64,000 nucleotides of DNA from Notospermus geniculatus (GCA_002633025.1 NMRB01001576.1:67019-131018), one strand, 5' to 3'. Shown: positions 19,668 to 30,320, counted from the first letter of the stretch. Translations and numbers: made by a program. The notes: generated by a model not told the origin, from the sequence alone.

Positions 19668-21294
19668 TGTTCGTTGGTGCATACGGCGCTAAATATCCTC
19701 CTTAACTGAAGTTAGGTAATCGCTATGTAACCGGTCAAAGTTAATGCCTTTAATGCATGAAGAAAGATCTCACAGAACCTACATTGTGCATGCTGTCTTG
19801 TGTTATAGCCCAACATCACTGGTGGTGATTCGTGCACTGCGTATTTTCTGGGATCATAATGGTTTGGCCAATCTTTTGCCTCCACGTCGGTTGACTACAG
19901 GAGTCCTCACTCAACTCCATCGATGCCTCCACCGACGTCAGCACAAAAGACTGGCCTCATGCACGACCTCGACGAGTAAGGCTAAGAATCCATTCCCGCG
20001 ATTTTCGCGCCGCGCGATGTAGCATCCTTTGTCCATGACCAACGCGGCGGGAACAAACAATGCTTTCGAGCGTCTGCCACTCGAAAATCGCGTGAATGGA
20101 CATCCAGCCTAAAGCCTTGTTCACACTGCCGGCGCTATGCGCCGCGGTGCGATGCGATATTTTTCGCGACTGGTTGTTCCCATTGTTAAGCCTATAGCTG
20201 TTCACACTTGCGGTGCCGCGTGAGCTGAGGATTCTGAAATATTTGTCACAATTTGAATGACGTGAATGATGTCATTTCTGCTAATCATGACCACCGCATG
20301 AAATCGCGTCGCGCCGCCATCTTAGGCCGGGTTTATATAGAACGTGTCGATACAACACGGAAGACACGCCACGGTACGCGTAGATATTACGACACGCCAA
20401 CACGGCGGTTTACATAGGCCTTCATTGTGTCTTTATCATTTGACACGGTGCCTCGAATTTTGGCATTATTTTCATTCAGTCTCATGCATTTCGTGATGCA
20501 AATAAGAAAACATGTGATATTTGATGAGCAAACATCCTAAAATGTTCATCTCCGTACTTCGAAACAACGCAAGATCTTCCCGCTAAATCAGCACACGCCT
20601 GAAAGAAGCATGCTCGTCCTCTTCAAAACGTGTATATACTGTAAAATCGGACTTGTGACATCACTTCAGGTATTAGAAGGTCCAGCCCACTTTAGCGAGC
20701 TGGGAGTGGTTATTCTGTTGAATATGCGTCGTTTATCCAATCACTGTTTACGATTTTGCATAGTGCCACTGACTGGGCCTTGGATAGAAGGGCATGATCT
20801 TGACTGGCTAGTCGATCACCCCGGGTCGATCACTTTTCATGAACGCAATTGTTGGTCGTAACAGCAGTAATGACCATGTTCTTTAAAGGGTGTTATGAAA
20901 AAAAACTTCATTGTGTTAATTTTTTGCGACAACCCGCAGAACCATTGATGCACAGCCAATGCTTCCTATTCGGGAATGATGAGAGCTGATCACATTTACT
21001 CAATCCATTCAAAATAGGCCTGTCAATCTCACAATAGGTTTCTTTCATAAAAAGACGCGCGCGCTGACACAACGCGGTAAGCCCAACCCTCCTCGACCAC
21101 TTTATTGAATAGGACAACCATGATTGACTCTCGCTGACCTAACAATACCATACTCGCCCCGCCTACGATGACAATGGCAATGAATGACCAGCTCGATCGT
21201 TCCTGCTGGACTTCAACGCCCCCATGCGACCGGTGTGTTCGAATCTGTTTTCTTTGGAAGAGTAATCAATGAGACGGGCGATCAATCCCCCATC
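19668..21294. other. Intron region up to assembly gap, nothing firm
   Basis: 19990-20340 is rich in CGCG and TTCACACTG words like low-copy MITE ends (TTGTTCACACTGCCGGCGCT), but I could not fix boundaries. No exon seen. Confidence 0.35.
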
Positions 21295-21596
21295 NNNNNN
21301 NNNNNNNNNNNNNNNNNNNNNNNNNNNNNNNNNNNNNNNNNNNNNNNNNNNNNNNNNNNNNNNNNNNNNNNNNNNNNNNNNNNNNNNNNNNNNNNNNNNN
21401 NNNNNNNNNNNNNNNNNNNNNNNNNNNNNNNNNNNNNNNNNNNNNNNNNNNNNNNNNNNNNNNNNNNNNNNNNNNNNNNNNNNNNNNNNNNNNNNNNNNN
21501 NNNNNNNNNNNNNNNNNNNNNNNNNNNNNNNNNNNNNNNNNNNNNNNNNNNNNNNNNNNNNNNNNNNNNNNNNNNNNNNNNNNNNNNNNNNNNNNN
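21295..21596. other. Assembly gap (302 N)
   Basis: Unknown bases within CAP intron 1. Open frames crossing it are meaningless. Confidence 1.
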
Positions 21597-22038
21597 TTTG
21601 TCTGCGATACACATACAATAACCTACGGGACACTTGTGATCCAATTTGAGCTCGAGCTTAAGTTATGGCTTATCTGAGGTTGTTGGTGTCTTGCAATGGC
21701 ACGTGAAACCTGCAATAATCTGTTGATTCCTGAGATTGGATTGTTGCGATCAGATGATGGAGCAATCTCATATTCAATTAGACCAGAATCCACAAGCATT
21801 GACCTTGGTAAACCTGTACGGTTTGTTTAAATTTCTCCTCAACAACCCGTCCTGGACAATCCACCATGTCCATTTCGTCACGCTAGTCAAGAAACTCCAT
21901 GTTTCCAACCCGGAAGTTCACTGTCAGATGAGCGAACAGCCTTAATCCATAACTTAAACCTACCCCTTGGGTGGCTTAAACTTTGCAAGAGCTTAAGCCC
22001 AACTTCTGGATCAACAGTAGCCCTGTTTACACTACATA

Positions 22039-22182
22039 ACAAGAAAAGGACATCGGAGCGATGTCTATGTTCTCCGATGATAGGCCTAAGCTTACTACTC
22101 TAGAGCTAGTTATCTGTGACCTTGACCTCTGACCTTGAGAAGTATTGCGTAACTGGAACAGGGATCCTTGATTAAACAAATA
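22039..22182 (+). repeat. Truncated 5' end of the hairpin-ended TGACCTT repeat
   Basis: ACAAGAAAAGGACATCGGAG then ..GTGACCTTGACCTCTGACCT matches 3936-4290 with an internal gap. An N at 22183 follows the break. Confidence 0.65.
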
Positions 22183-22289
22183 NATAAAGCTTGTTGTCAC
22201 CAAATAAGACATTTTACCTGATAAAAACTTGCGAAATCAAAGAAATTTGTCCAAACCACAGCCAGCCAAACAACATGGATGAAAATCTG

Positions 22290-22660
22290 GGGATTCTCCA
22301 AGGTCAACAGCAACACCGGTGTTAACACTGGTGTTAACAACGGTGTTGACTGGGACCAGGGCCCAGTTTCACAAAGAATCTTAAGTCTAAAGTTTGACTT
22401 AAGTTATCATGTGACCAGGTTTCAGCAAATCAGATGACTTCATTTCCGACTTAAGTTTTTTCTTAGACTTAAGATTCTTAGTGCAACCGGGCCCTGGTGT
22501 TTTGAGCTTCAGTTCAACACCATCCACCAAAACCCGGTGTAGAACAAACACCAGTGTTCACACCAGTGTTCATAATCGGTGTCAACACCTGTCATGGTGT
22601 TAGGGGGTCTGGGTAGACACCAAAACCAACACTGACACCCAACACTAACACCAACACCAA
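22290..22660. repeat. GGTGTTAACAC-rich foldback with inner MITE
   Basis: Repeated GGTGTTAACAC/GTGTTGAC words (22312-22345) face ACACCAGTGTTCACACC words (22545-22660). A 133-bp MITE at 22361-22494 (GGGCCCAGTTTCACAAAGAA mirrored by TTCTTAGTGCAACCGGGCCC) is nested inside. Confidence 0.6.
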
Positions 22661-23339
22661 CTTTGAAATCACCCATAGTCTGTAACATACAGGCCTGATG
22701 CCTGCAGGGCCTAACGATCCGTTTTTTTACGAAAGTACTTTCCATTTAATTGGTATAAACTATTTAATGCCAAAAAAGGCTCGATTTACAGTTTTTGAAA
22801 TATTTCATATTCCCGACCAACTATCCAAAAAAGGCGATCGTGTTGCCCTAGAATGCACATATGGCAATAATATCCAAAAGAAATTTTTCAAATATATGTG
22901 TCCAAAAAAGAGAAAACTTGTTTGGGAAATTTGAAAATTTCCATACCGCTGGCAAGTTACTTCTTTGTTATGTAGATTTGCACTATTGGCGCCCTTTGAG
23001 TAAACTCTGTTCGGCCACTTGTGACAAGCACCAGTGACAGAACTGAACAATACCCGCAGTGGACACAAAAGATTCAGGGTCGGCACGTACATGTACACTG
23101 AAGATTGGTTTTCGAAAACAGTATACCAGGGAGAGCGGATTTAATCTGAATGTGAAAGACTGGTCGCACAAAGGCCAGTTCCGTGGATTGCCACTAGGGA
23201 ATGAGCTCAGCTATAGGTAGCCCCCCGCCTTAAATGGTGCCCGTCGTGTCGGGCGCTAGAGCAATGTTTTTGGACTTGTCATGTTTGTGCATGGTCATGT
23301 GGCATTTGCAAGAACAATCTCGTCTTCAGGTGCCGTATC
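22661..23339. other. Intron sequence, nothing recognised
   Basis: No exon with both splice sites and no bounded repeat seen. Confidence 0.35.
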
Positions 23340-23452
23340 CAATCCTCGGTATACTTTTGTAGATCGAACTATACCCATGGTATAGTTTTGTAGGACGACA
23401 TTGAACCTGGGTATATTTCTGTTATACCCAGGACGACATTAACCGATTCGGC
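23340..23452. repeat. Solo right end of the GCTGAA-type transposon family
   Basis: ATACCCAGGACGACATTAAC then CGATTCGGC at 23452 matches the right end at 11964, preceded by CCATGGTATAG and TACATT-type arm motifs. No left end was found. A twin lies at 25440-25552. Confidence 0.6.
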
Positions 23453-24028
23453 GTAAGTAAAGAGTCATGTGGCGGCACCATCCCAGGAGAGTTTTCTGTC
23501 TATGGGCAACTCAGCCATAGAATTAGAAAACTATGGGTAGTCATTTGCAAGTNATAGATTGGTCAGTTTACTCATTTCTAACTAATATTTTTGTTTGATT
23601 TTCAGCAGAAATACATTCCCGGCAATCAAAATCAAAGTAAATATTGGTATTCACTAGTATGTGATTATGAAACAAAGTTCAGGTTCGATAATTCAGCAAA
23701 GCAAATATTTTACAGAGTGTCTCCAAAATCCTAACACTTTCTCGGTCACTCAGGGGTTGGGTGTAAAAAATGTCCTGACACATCCTCTACATAACTTAGT
23801 ACTTTCCGTCAATGCAAATCGAACGACCAAATTGCCGAGTTCAGCCCAACGTATATCCTATGTAAATCGCCGTGTCCGTATACCATATACCGTATTAGAG
23901 TACCGGTATACCGAATACCGTATACATGTACTTCTATGTACAGGAAGCCTTAGTCCCACAAAAACTCCTGCTTACCCTTACATGCCACTGGTGAAGGTTG
24001 AGCAAGTTAACCAACAGAAAAAATTGAT

Positions 24029-24184
24029 AATAGGGAGGTTTCGAAATCAAACGATAAACGTAAGCTTTACGACAACGTTATTTTTCGTACTACACATTAA
24101 TCAGATTTATATTGCATTTTCGGTACAAAAATAACGTTGTCGTTAACGTTTACGTTTATCGTTTGATTTCGAAACCTCCCTATT
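24029..24184. mobile_element. 156-bp MITE, AATAGGGAGGTTTCGAAATC ends
   Basis: The arms of about 55 bp (AATAGGGAGGTTTCGAAATC, AAACGATAAACGTAA) are mirrored. Ends resemble 40457-40585 (AGGTTTCGCAAGCGCC). Confidence 0.7.
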
Positions 24185-24285
24185 GTCTGCAGAATGAAGG
24201 GCGAATTTGTGGTACCTCGTTAAAGAGGAAAATGAGTGGGTCAACCAGAGTTGGTCCAATAATTTTTTCCTGAGGTTTACATGTA

Positions 24286-24572
24286 ACATTTTGGTTCCCG
24301 AAGCTACCGCTAGAGAGTGCTGTCAAATGGTAGCTTCGGTAACGGCCGCCATTTTGGCCGGCAGAAAACTGACGGCGCTACGTCATTGCCGCGAAAACTG
24401 GATCACATGATCATCGACCGTTACTCAAAAATCCATACCCGTGGATGATCATGTGATCCAGTTTTCGCGGCAATGACGTAGCGCCGTCAGTTTTCTGCCG
24501 GCCAAAATGGCGGCCGTTACCGAAGCTACCATTTGACAGCACTCTCTAGCGGTAGCTTCGGGAACCAAAATG
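24286..24572. mobile_element. 287-bp near-perfect palindrome, 8-bp TSD TACATGTA
   Basis: The arms of about 130 bp begin ACATTTTGGTTCCCGAAGCT and differ hardly at all. The loop is about 25-30 bp. It is flanked by TACATGTA on both sides (24278-24285, 24573-24580). It lies about 75 bp downstream of the CAP exon 1 donor, in intron 1. Confidence 0.8.
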
Positions 24573-24648
24573 TACATGTAGACGTCATGAAGAAAATCTT
24601 GACCTAAAAGCATTTAAACAGCGTCACAGAGTGGTGAGAAATACTTAC

Positions 24649-24809
24649 CAGAATGTCTATATTTGCTCCCTCTGTTTGCATTTCCAGCTGTCGTTTGGCG
24701 TTGTGCGCCCCAAGGCAGGCGTTGGCGTCCAAGCAAGAGACAGAACTCAACATGCCCAACAGGGCAGCAAGAAGCAGGAGTCTGGTCAGCATTTCACAAC
24801 GTTGTTGAC
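24649..24809 (-). CDS. CAP gene exon 1: signal peptide and HNAKR motif
   Basis: Minus-strand exon with acceptor CCTTTTTGCAG above 24809 and donor GTAAGT below 24649. The ATG at 24792-24790 starts 48 codons, ending in phase 0. MLTRLLLLAALLGMLSSVSC is a textbook signal peptide. It is followed by ACLGAHNAKRQLEM, where HNAKR is the CAP3-type helix motif, and NIDIL, which joins in frame to exon 2 (EWSTTLA..) to give the usual L-x-W region. The acceptor before the ATG implies an upstream untranslated exon, not found. Intron 1 (about 9.1 kb) contains at least twelve repeats and the assembly gap. Start choice: first ATG, with a signal sequence directly after it. Confidence 0.85.
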
Positions 24810-24862
24810 CTGCAAAAAGGAAATTTCAGGCATACATAGGGCGACCCAAAACACCGCGAGTA

Positions 24863-25157
24863 CACAGAAAAAAAAATCAACTCGAGTGGAGACTCAGAGT
24901 CTCACTTTAGGGACAAAATGGTTCGAAACACTTTTTGACTCAAAATGAAACAGAAAATATTTCGGCCCGAGACAATGACATCTCGGCCTGAAATATTTTC
25001 TCTCAGATCGTCGGAGACTGTCAGTATCTCAACCCGAAATATTTTCTCTCGGAACGAAATATTTTCTGTTTCATTTTGAGTCAAAAAGTATTTCGAACCA
25101 TTTTGTCCCTAAAGTGAGACTTTGAGTCTCCACTCGAGTTGATTTTGTTTTTCTGTG
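24863..25157. mobile_element. TA-target MITE, CACAGAAAAA ends
   Basis: CACAGAAAAAAAAATCAACT with CGAGTGGAGACTC is mirrored at the right end (about 100-bp arms). TA flanks both sides. It lies 55 bp upstream of CAP exon 1. Inner GAAATATTTTCT words are also repeated. Confidence 0.8.
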
Positions 25158-25439
25158 TAGGCCTTCCATCTTTTCTTGACACATGTACCATTTTGCTGAG
25201 CTGGGGCGATATTCATAAAACCTTGCCAGCTTAGTTGGTTGCTAGTGTCTACATTGGCCTGAACAAACTGGGGCCATATGCATAAAACTTCCTTAAGTTA
25301 AGTGTAAAACTTACCCTTAAAGTCTAAGGATTTCACTTTACCAAGTGCCATACTTCACTTTCACCACTAAAATCATCACACTTTTAGCTTCGTTTAATCT
25401 TGTCCCGATTTTTCGACATTTTCCCCTCACGTAATATAA

Positions 25440-25552
25440 AGAAATTTGAATTAGTAGTACTATACCCAGGGTATAGTTTTGTAGGACAACATTGAACCTG
25501 GGTAGCCTATATTTCTGTTATACCCAGGACGACATTAACCGAGTCGGCGTTT
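25440..25552. repeat. Second solo right end of the GCTGAA-type family
   Basis: CTATACCCAGGGTATAGTTT ..ATACCCAGGACGACATTAAC, ending CCGAGTCGGC at 25552, closely matches 23340-23452. No left partner was found. Confidence 0.6.
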
Positions 25553-25590
25553 CTAAGCCAAGCGGTTTAGAAATGAGCCACCCCTGTTAA

Positions 25591-25732
25591 AGCGAATCGA
25601 CAGTCGTTTTGTAAACAGAAGGATGATGTTTGTAAACATTGCCCTCACAGCCAATCAGAATGCAGGAAATGAGTGTTTGTAAACAAAGATTCGTCCCCTT
25701 TTGCATTCAGATTTTTTGGCTGACACATCACT
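25591..25732. mobile_element. TTAA-target MITE, inverted copy of 15599-15740
   Basis: AAAGCGAATCGACAGTCGTT ..GACACATCACTTT is flanked by TTAA (25587-25590, 25733-25736). It is the reverse complement of the copy beside exon 2, with few differences. Confidence 0.8.
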
Positions 25733-25739
25733 TTAACGA

Positions 25740-27420
25740 CGACCAGGTACACACTTTTACATCACAGACGTTTAAGCTAAAAAGCAGAGAATGTCGAGAC
25801 TTACTTTTTACTGGTGACTCTCCAAGAACGGATGCGGTAAAAGTCTGTATGTTGGTAGAGAATCGGTCGGCACTTATAAGGAGTGATTTTTCAATTGTTT
25901 AGCAGGGGTCTTGATAAATTAATATGTGGACAGCCGATCCTTTGGAAACGCTCAGTGGTAGTTTTCATTAATTTTATTTGCTTTCTCCTCAACATCTTCC
26001 CGGATTGAGAGGAGACTGCACTCAGAATTGTATTCGCTGCCTAGGAACATTTTGCAGCACTTGCCAATAATGTTGCCCTGGTAGGAGGTGATGAATCCCT
26101 GTTAAATCTGTGGTTTGTCTAAACCGTTGAAGTGACGCAGTTGGCGGGAGTGGGTTCTTGCCGACCGTTGTTTGTAAACACCTGATAGGAAAACCACCTG
26201 CAAAATGCTCCCTGTGTATTCTATTATCATGGACTTAATTAATGGGCCATAATTGATCCAGCTGTCAATGCACTCACCTTCATTCATCCTAAACGGCGTG
26301 ACCCTGCTGATCCCACAGGCTGATTGAAGCATTCGACTGGATGGACCCGGAAGTCAAATTCACGTCATCACTCTGTAGTTTTCCATTAAGCCACACAGGG
26401 CCATTTTACACGGTGCGGGTGCGTTCCGGATCGAGACTAGATCGAGGGTTGTTATTTTTCCCCGTGTAAACACGAAACAACTGACCACCTTCCCCGGGCC
26501 AGGTCGGTTCGCCGCGTTGTCTCGTGATGGTGGAGAGTGGTACAGGTAGGCCTACATGTAGGTGCAGGCCAATTCTTCTCTCGTGTAAAAACGAACCTAC
26601 TTGCACTGGCCTCGGGATTGAGCAAGGTAGCCCCCTCCACCTGGATGACGTCACTCGCGGTATGTAGGGTACTTGTTGTCAGTTCCCCGTCACGAAATCA
26701 CGCGCGAGATTTCTAAGCACTGTTCATGCTGTTAGTTATCAATCTTTAGTGATATTTTTTTCGGGATATTTCGTTATTACAATAACTGTAAATAAAATTA
26801 AATCACAGTAATGCAACTGAAGCCGCCATTATTGTTTACATGAACATTCCCTTCCTCCAGCGATAGGAGATGCCCTTACGAAAAAGTCCCATATGTGGAT
26901 TTTTTCACATTATGTGAAATGACTATTCCCAGGCAGTGTTCTGCACACCAGTTAAAAAATTGGCGGCCCGCCCCTCTTAAAAATACCAACAGCAGACTAC
27001 TCAAAAGCAGTCTCACCAAGCAGTCTCGCGCACGCAGCCTGTGTTAACGCAATGAGAGGAAGTACACATGTACTGCCATGCTAATTACATCCACTCATAA
27101 CTGAATAGCGGGTTGCAACGGCCCAGTGAAATGTGATCTCCACAAGTATGGAAATTTACTGAATAGCACCGTGAAATGAAAGAAAATTTGACCGAAAAAC
27201 ATCACGCCAAAAACGCACGTGATTGGTACATGTACCACGTGTGGATCAAAGTAAGATTTCTATATAGTTTTCGTCTGTTAGAGACCCTTATAACAGCTTG
27301 TTATACAAGATCTTCCTCCACGGTCTTTGAGGTGTTGGATTTCTTTTCTAATCGCGCTATCAAATTGCAGCAACCGTATTGTGTCATTTCTTGAAGGAAG
27401 ATATTTAAAAAGAACCTGCG
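25740..27420. other. Intergenic region, nothing firm
   Basis: 26396-26660 is GC-rich with repeated CGTGTAAA/TTTACACG words suggestive of a decayed GGCC-TTTACAC type repeat. TTCTATATAG at 27256 could be a TATA-like box for the GPCR but is unsupported otherwise. Confidence 0.35.
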
Positions 27421-27561
27421 CCACTATTGTTGCACTACTCTGTATCCATGTCGATAACTAGAGCTGAATGCATATCTACTGAGGTGCTCAGCGGACCTTC
27501 TGCCGATCTCAGTGTGGTGTCATTGGTTTACTCTTTGTATTTTGGTCAGCGTGATAACGCC

Positions 27562-28491
27562 ATGGCAACAGAAATCGTCGCAGAATTTTCACCTACCTTC
27601 CTCTCCATACTTAGCAAATACTTCAGTGCCTACGCCATTTTGGTTGTCATCTTCCTTGGAATGGGAGGAAACATCTTGGCTATTGCGGTTTTTATTCGTC
27701 AAAGAAAGCGGAATTCTGCAGCAAGTGTTTACCTGGTAACATTGGCGTTCGCAGACAGTGGAAATCTTATCATGAGTTTTCAAACTTGGCTCCATAACGG
27801 TTTGTTCTTTATCACTAATGGTAGAATTAACATTCCGACTGGTGCGTCTGATTTAGGATGTCAACTCAGAATAGTCGTATGGAACACATTCGGGTTTATG
27901 TCAGCTTATGTCATCGTCATATACGGTATCGAACGTTGTATAGCTGTCTGGTTTCCACACAAAGTAGCTGTGGTAGTTACAGCTCGGCGAAGGTACACGC
28001 TGCTTCTTTCATTACTAATATTCGCGTTTTGCAGTTTCTCCCCTGCATTTCATATCTATAGGACGGACACTTACGTGAAACATGGTAAGATTGTACGATA
28101 TTGCATGTCCACCAAGGATGGTACAGAAGCTTGGATACATGCTAGCTTTCCTTTCTGGATTTCAAACATCAATTCAACTATACCCATTGTGTTAATCCCT
28201 TTCATCAACATCTTCATTTTATTAGGGATACGAAAAGCAACAAGGGATGATACTATTCAATCAAAATCCGATACGCGTCAAATGAGGCAGATTACAATGA
28301 ATGTTGTCCTTGTGTCACTTGCATTCTTCATTACCATGGCACCATATGCCATTGTCTGGAATATTATTCGAATCATGAATATATCAAAGCCGGACACTCG
28401 ATTGGAAAACCCCGCACTTATTGAATGGAGTGTTGTGGCGACTGATTTGATCATCCTGAATTATGCCTCAAATTTCATAATATATGTATAG
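27562..28491 (+). CDS. Rhodopsin-class (class A) peptide-type GPCR, single exon
   Basis: The start is the ATG at 27562 in a strong GCCATGG context (309 aa); the frame is open further upstream but without signal-like sequence. Seven hydrophobic segments are visible: TM1 about 21-45 with Asn37 (GMGGN), TM2 56-76 with LAFAD (Asp65), TM3 100-126, TM4 144-162, TM5 205-223, TM6 245-267, TM7 290-309. Cys100 and Cys181 would form the standard TM3-loop 2 disulphide. The DRY motif is E-R-C (124-126). TM6 has ITMAP in place of CWxP. TM7 ends NYASNFIIY, close to the NPxxY family form. The stop falls one codon after that Tyr, so there is no helix 8 or tail. Either an intron begins at the GTATAG there, or the copy is truncated. 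Intronless expansions of this kind are common in marine deuterostomes. Ligand unknown. Confidence 0.85.
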   Translation: MATEIVAEFSPTFLSILSKYFSAYAILVVIFLGMGGNILAIAVFIRQRKRNSAASVYLVTLAFADSGNLIMSFQTWLHNGLFFITNGRINIPTGASDLGCQLRIVVWNTFGFMSAYVIVIYGIERCIAVWFPHKVAVVVTARRRYTLLLSLLIFAFCSFSPAFHIYRTDTYVKHGKIVRYCMSTKDGTEAWIHASFPFWISNINSTIPIVLIPFINIFILLGIRKATRDDTIQSKSDTRQMRQITMNVVLVSLAFFITMAPYAIVWNIIRIMNISKPDTRLENPALIEWSVVATDLIILNYASNFIIYV

Positions 28492-28699
28492 ACATTTACG
28501 ATGTCATCTTGTTTACACTGTGTGGGTTCGACGAAACCAACCTCCACCATCGTCGGGCCGGTACGGTACAGGATACAGGTCGGGTACCAACCAGCTCCGA
28601 TCCAGTTAGAGGTGGGTTCGTTCGAATGTGTGCCATTAGATGTCGCGTATCAACCTCCTATCCCTGGAAGAAGGAAATATTCATGTAGGAAATAATAAT

Positions 28700-28775
28700 G
28701 ACGGCTTCATCCGACCAATCCCATTTTGCCAAATTTCCATTTTACCATATTCCCATTTCGCCAAATTTGTTATTC
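28700..28775. repeat. Minisatellite fragment (CCATTTCGCCAAATTT)
   Basis: CCCATTTTGCCAAATTTCCA and CCCATTTCGCCAAATTTG occur here. The inverted, longer array is at 29745-29865. Between them lies the Transib-like element, so the two arrays could be the ends of one older element. Confidence 0.55.
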
Positions 28776-29110
28776 AGGCTATGACCCCTATTCTAATGGA
28801 CTGGCCCAATGCAAAGTACTTCAAAATAGAGGGTTAGGGTCAGGATAAGGCCCTTGATTATCAAACTGTTTCACTCAGGATTCATTCAGAATATTTTGTC
28901 AAGTCTATGCATCGGTTTCCCTCCAAAATGGTTACCATATATTGAAAACACTCTATTTGGTAAGGATGTGCACACTTTATCACACAATTTTCAAAATGTT
29001 TCAGATTTTATCCATCATTATTTGTAATATCAGTCAATATCAGTCCATCAGTCCCTACAAACACACTTTCAAAGAACTATCCAAATTCATCATTCACCAA
29101 TCGAACAGTC

Positions 29111-29630
29111 CACTGTGGGCTACCCGTCGAGGGTTATTAGAATTACCCTCGACGCATGGCCGCCATTTTCCCAATCGGTTCGCGAAGATTTTTGCTCACT
29201 GTGACCAGTAGAGTGTAATTCACGGCTTCATTTTCAGCAGGTATGTAGAGAAAATTGTCACACACACGTCTGTACTTGTCTTTTCTCTGCAAATCGCCTA
29301 TGAGCCGCGTAATTTGCCTCTGAAAACATCGATGAAGTCGAGGGTTTTTCACCCGCCACATTTTCTGCAAAGAGGGTGATTCGACCGTGTGAAAAACCCT
29401 CGACTTCATCGATGTTTTCAAAGGCAAATTACGCGGCTCATAGGCGATTTGCAGAGAAAAGACAAGTACAGACGTGTGTGTGACAATTTTCTCTACATAC
29501 CTGCTGAAAATGAAGCCGTGAATTACACTCTACTGGTCACAGTGAGCAAAAATCCTCGCGAATCGATTGACAAAATGGCGACCATGCGTCGAGGGTAATT
29601 CTAATAACCCTCGACGGGTAGCCCACAGTG
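29111..29630. mobile_element. Transib/RAG-like foldback, CACTGTG ends, 5-bp TSD
   Basis: Two arms of about 240 bp, roughly 97% alike, surround a loop of about 40 bp. The ends read CACTGTGGGCTACCCGTCGA and its mirror, flanked by CAGTC on both sides (29106-29110, 29631-29635). Transib elements and their RAG relatives have CAC(A/T)GTG-type ends and 5-bp duplications, which fits. Each arm also holds a small end-proximal hairpin (CGTCGAGGGT/ACCCTCGACG). Confidence 0.75.
29200..29319 (-). pseudogene. Captured-exon-like 120-nt segment in left arm
   Basis: On the minus strand, GATGTTTTCAG stands before 29319 and GTGAGC after 29200. Between them are exactly 40 open codons in phase 0-0: RQITRLIGDLQRKDKYRRVC, then DNFLYIPAENEAVNYTLLVT. 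The right arm carries the same peptide on the plus strand (about 29422-29541), but its acceptor reads TTTTCAA. No family is recognised. Exon-like boundaries and protein-like composition suggest capture of a host exon. Confidence 0.5.
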
Positions 29631-29744
29631 CAGTCTCCTAGAATTATAATTCATTTTACGAATAGAATTATCCAAGATCAATTATATTAATTGACCACTC
29701 AGTCAGTTATGGAACGATTTATTTTCAAAGAGCACAGGGGTGTC

Positions 29745-29865
29745 AAGTAAATTTTTGGCGAAACGGGCATTTGGCGAAATGGGCATTTGGCGAAACGGGA
29801 ATTTGGCGAAATGGGAATTTGGCAAAATGGGAATTTGACGATTAGGGAATTTGGCCAAATGGGAA
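29745..29865. repeat. Minisatellite (GGCGAAATGGGAATTT)n
   Basis: About seven units of TTGGCGAAATGGGAATT with substitutions. Related arrays are at 31850-32010 and 42100-42245/42785-42905. Confidence 0.85.
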
Positions 29866-29879
29866 ATCACCGTTCCAGT

Positions 29880-30320
29880 TATGCAATACTTCTCAACGTC
29901 AGAGGTCAAGGTCACAGTGAACCGTTACAGATGACGTGAGATAAGTCAGAACCTGGTGATGGTAGAAGCCTAAAACCCTCACCTACACCTAGTTTACCAA
30001 GAATGATCGTTCAGATTACGCAATGACCTTTAAGCTAAGAGGTCAAGGGCAAGGTCGAACAGTTCTAAAATGCAAATCTCCTCAGAATTTCAGGAGAAAA
30101 CTAATTAGAAGCCTGCATTAACCATCTCCTGTTTAATCAAGGATGTCTGTTCCAGTAACGCAGCGCTTCTTAAAGTCAGAGGTCAAGGTCACACTCAGCC
30201 AGCTCTAGAGTAGTAAACTTCTCATAACTTCAACTCGAAATTGGCAAGTGGTAGATTCGCCACTGTTTTCAGTATCGGAGACCATTGACATCGCTACGAT
30301 GTCCTTTTCTTGTTTCCTGT
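29880..30320 (-). repeat. Reverse copy of the hairpin-ended TGACCTT repeat
   Basis: GTCAGAGGTCAAGGTCACAG through GACATCGCTACGATGTCCTT, TTTCTTGT corresponds to 3936-4500 reversed, with about 20% divergence by eye. Confidence 0.65.

Noticed and set aside
21163-21649. Open frames across 21163-21649 on both strands
   Set aside because: They run through the 302-N gap; the open state is an artefact.
23661-24134. 157-codon plus-strand open frame
   Set aside because: Its 3' third is a MITE (24029-24184); the rest has no recognisable domain or splice sites.
27427-27561. Upstream start for the GPCR (TTG at 27427 or ATG at 27448)
   Set aside because: 27427 is not ATG; 27448 has a weaker context and adds a non-signal, non-glycosylated segment. 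The GCCATGG at 27562 fits best.
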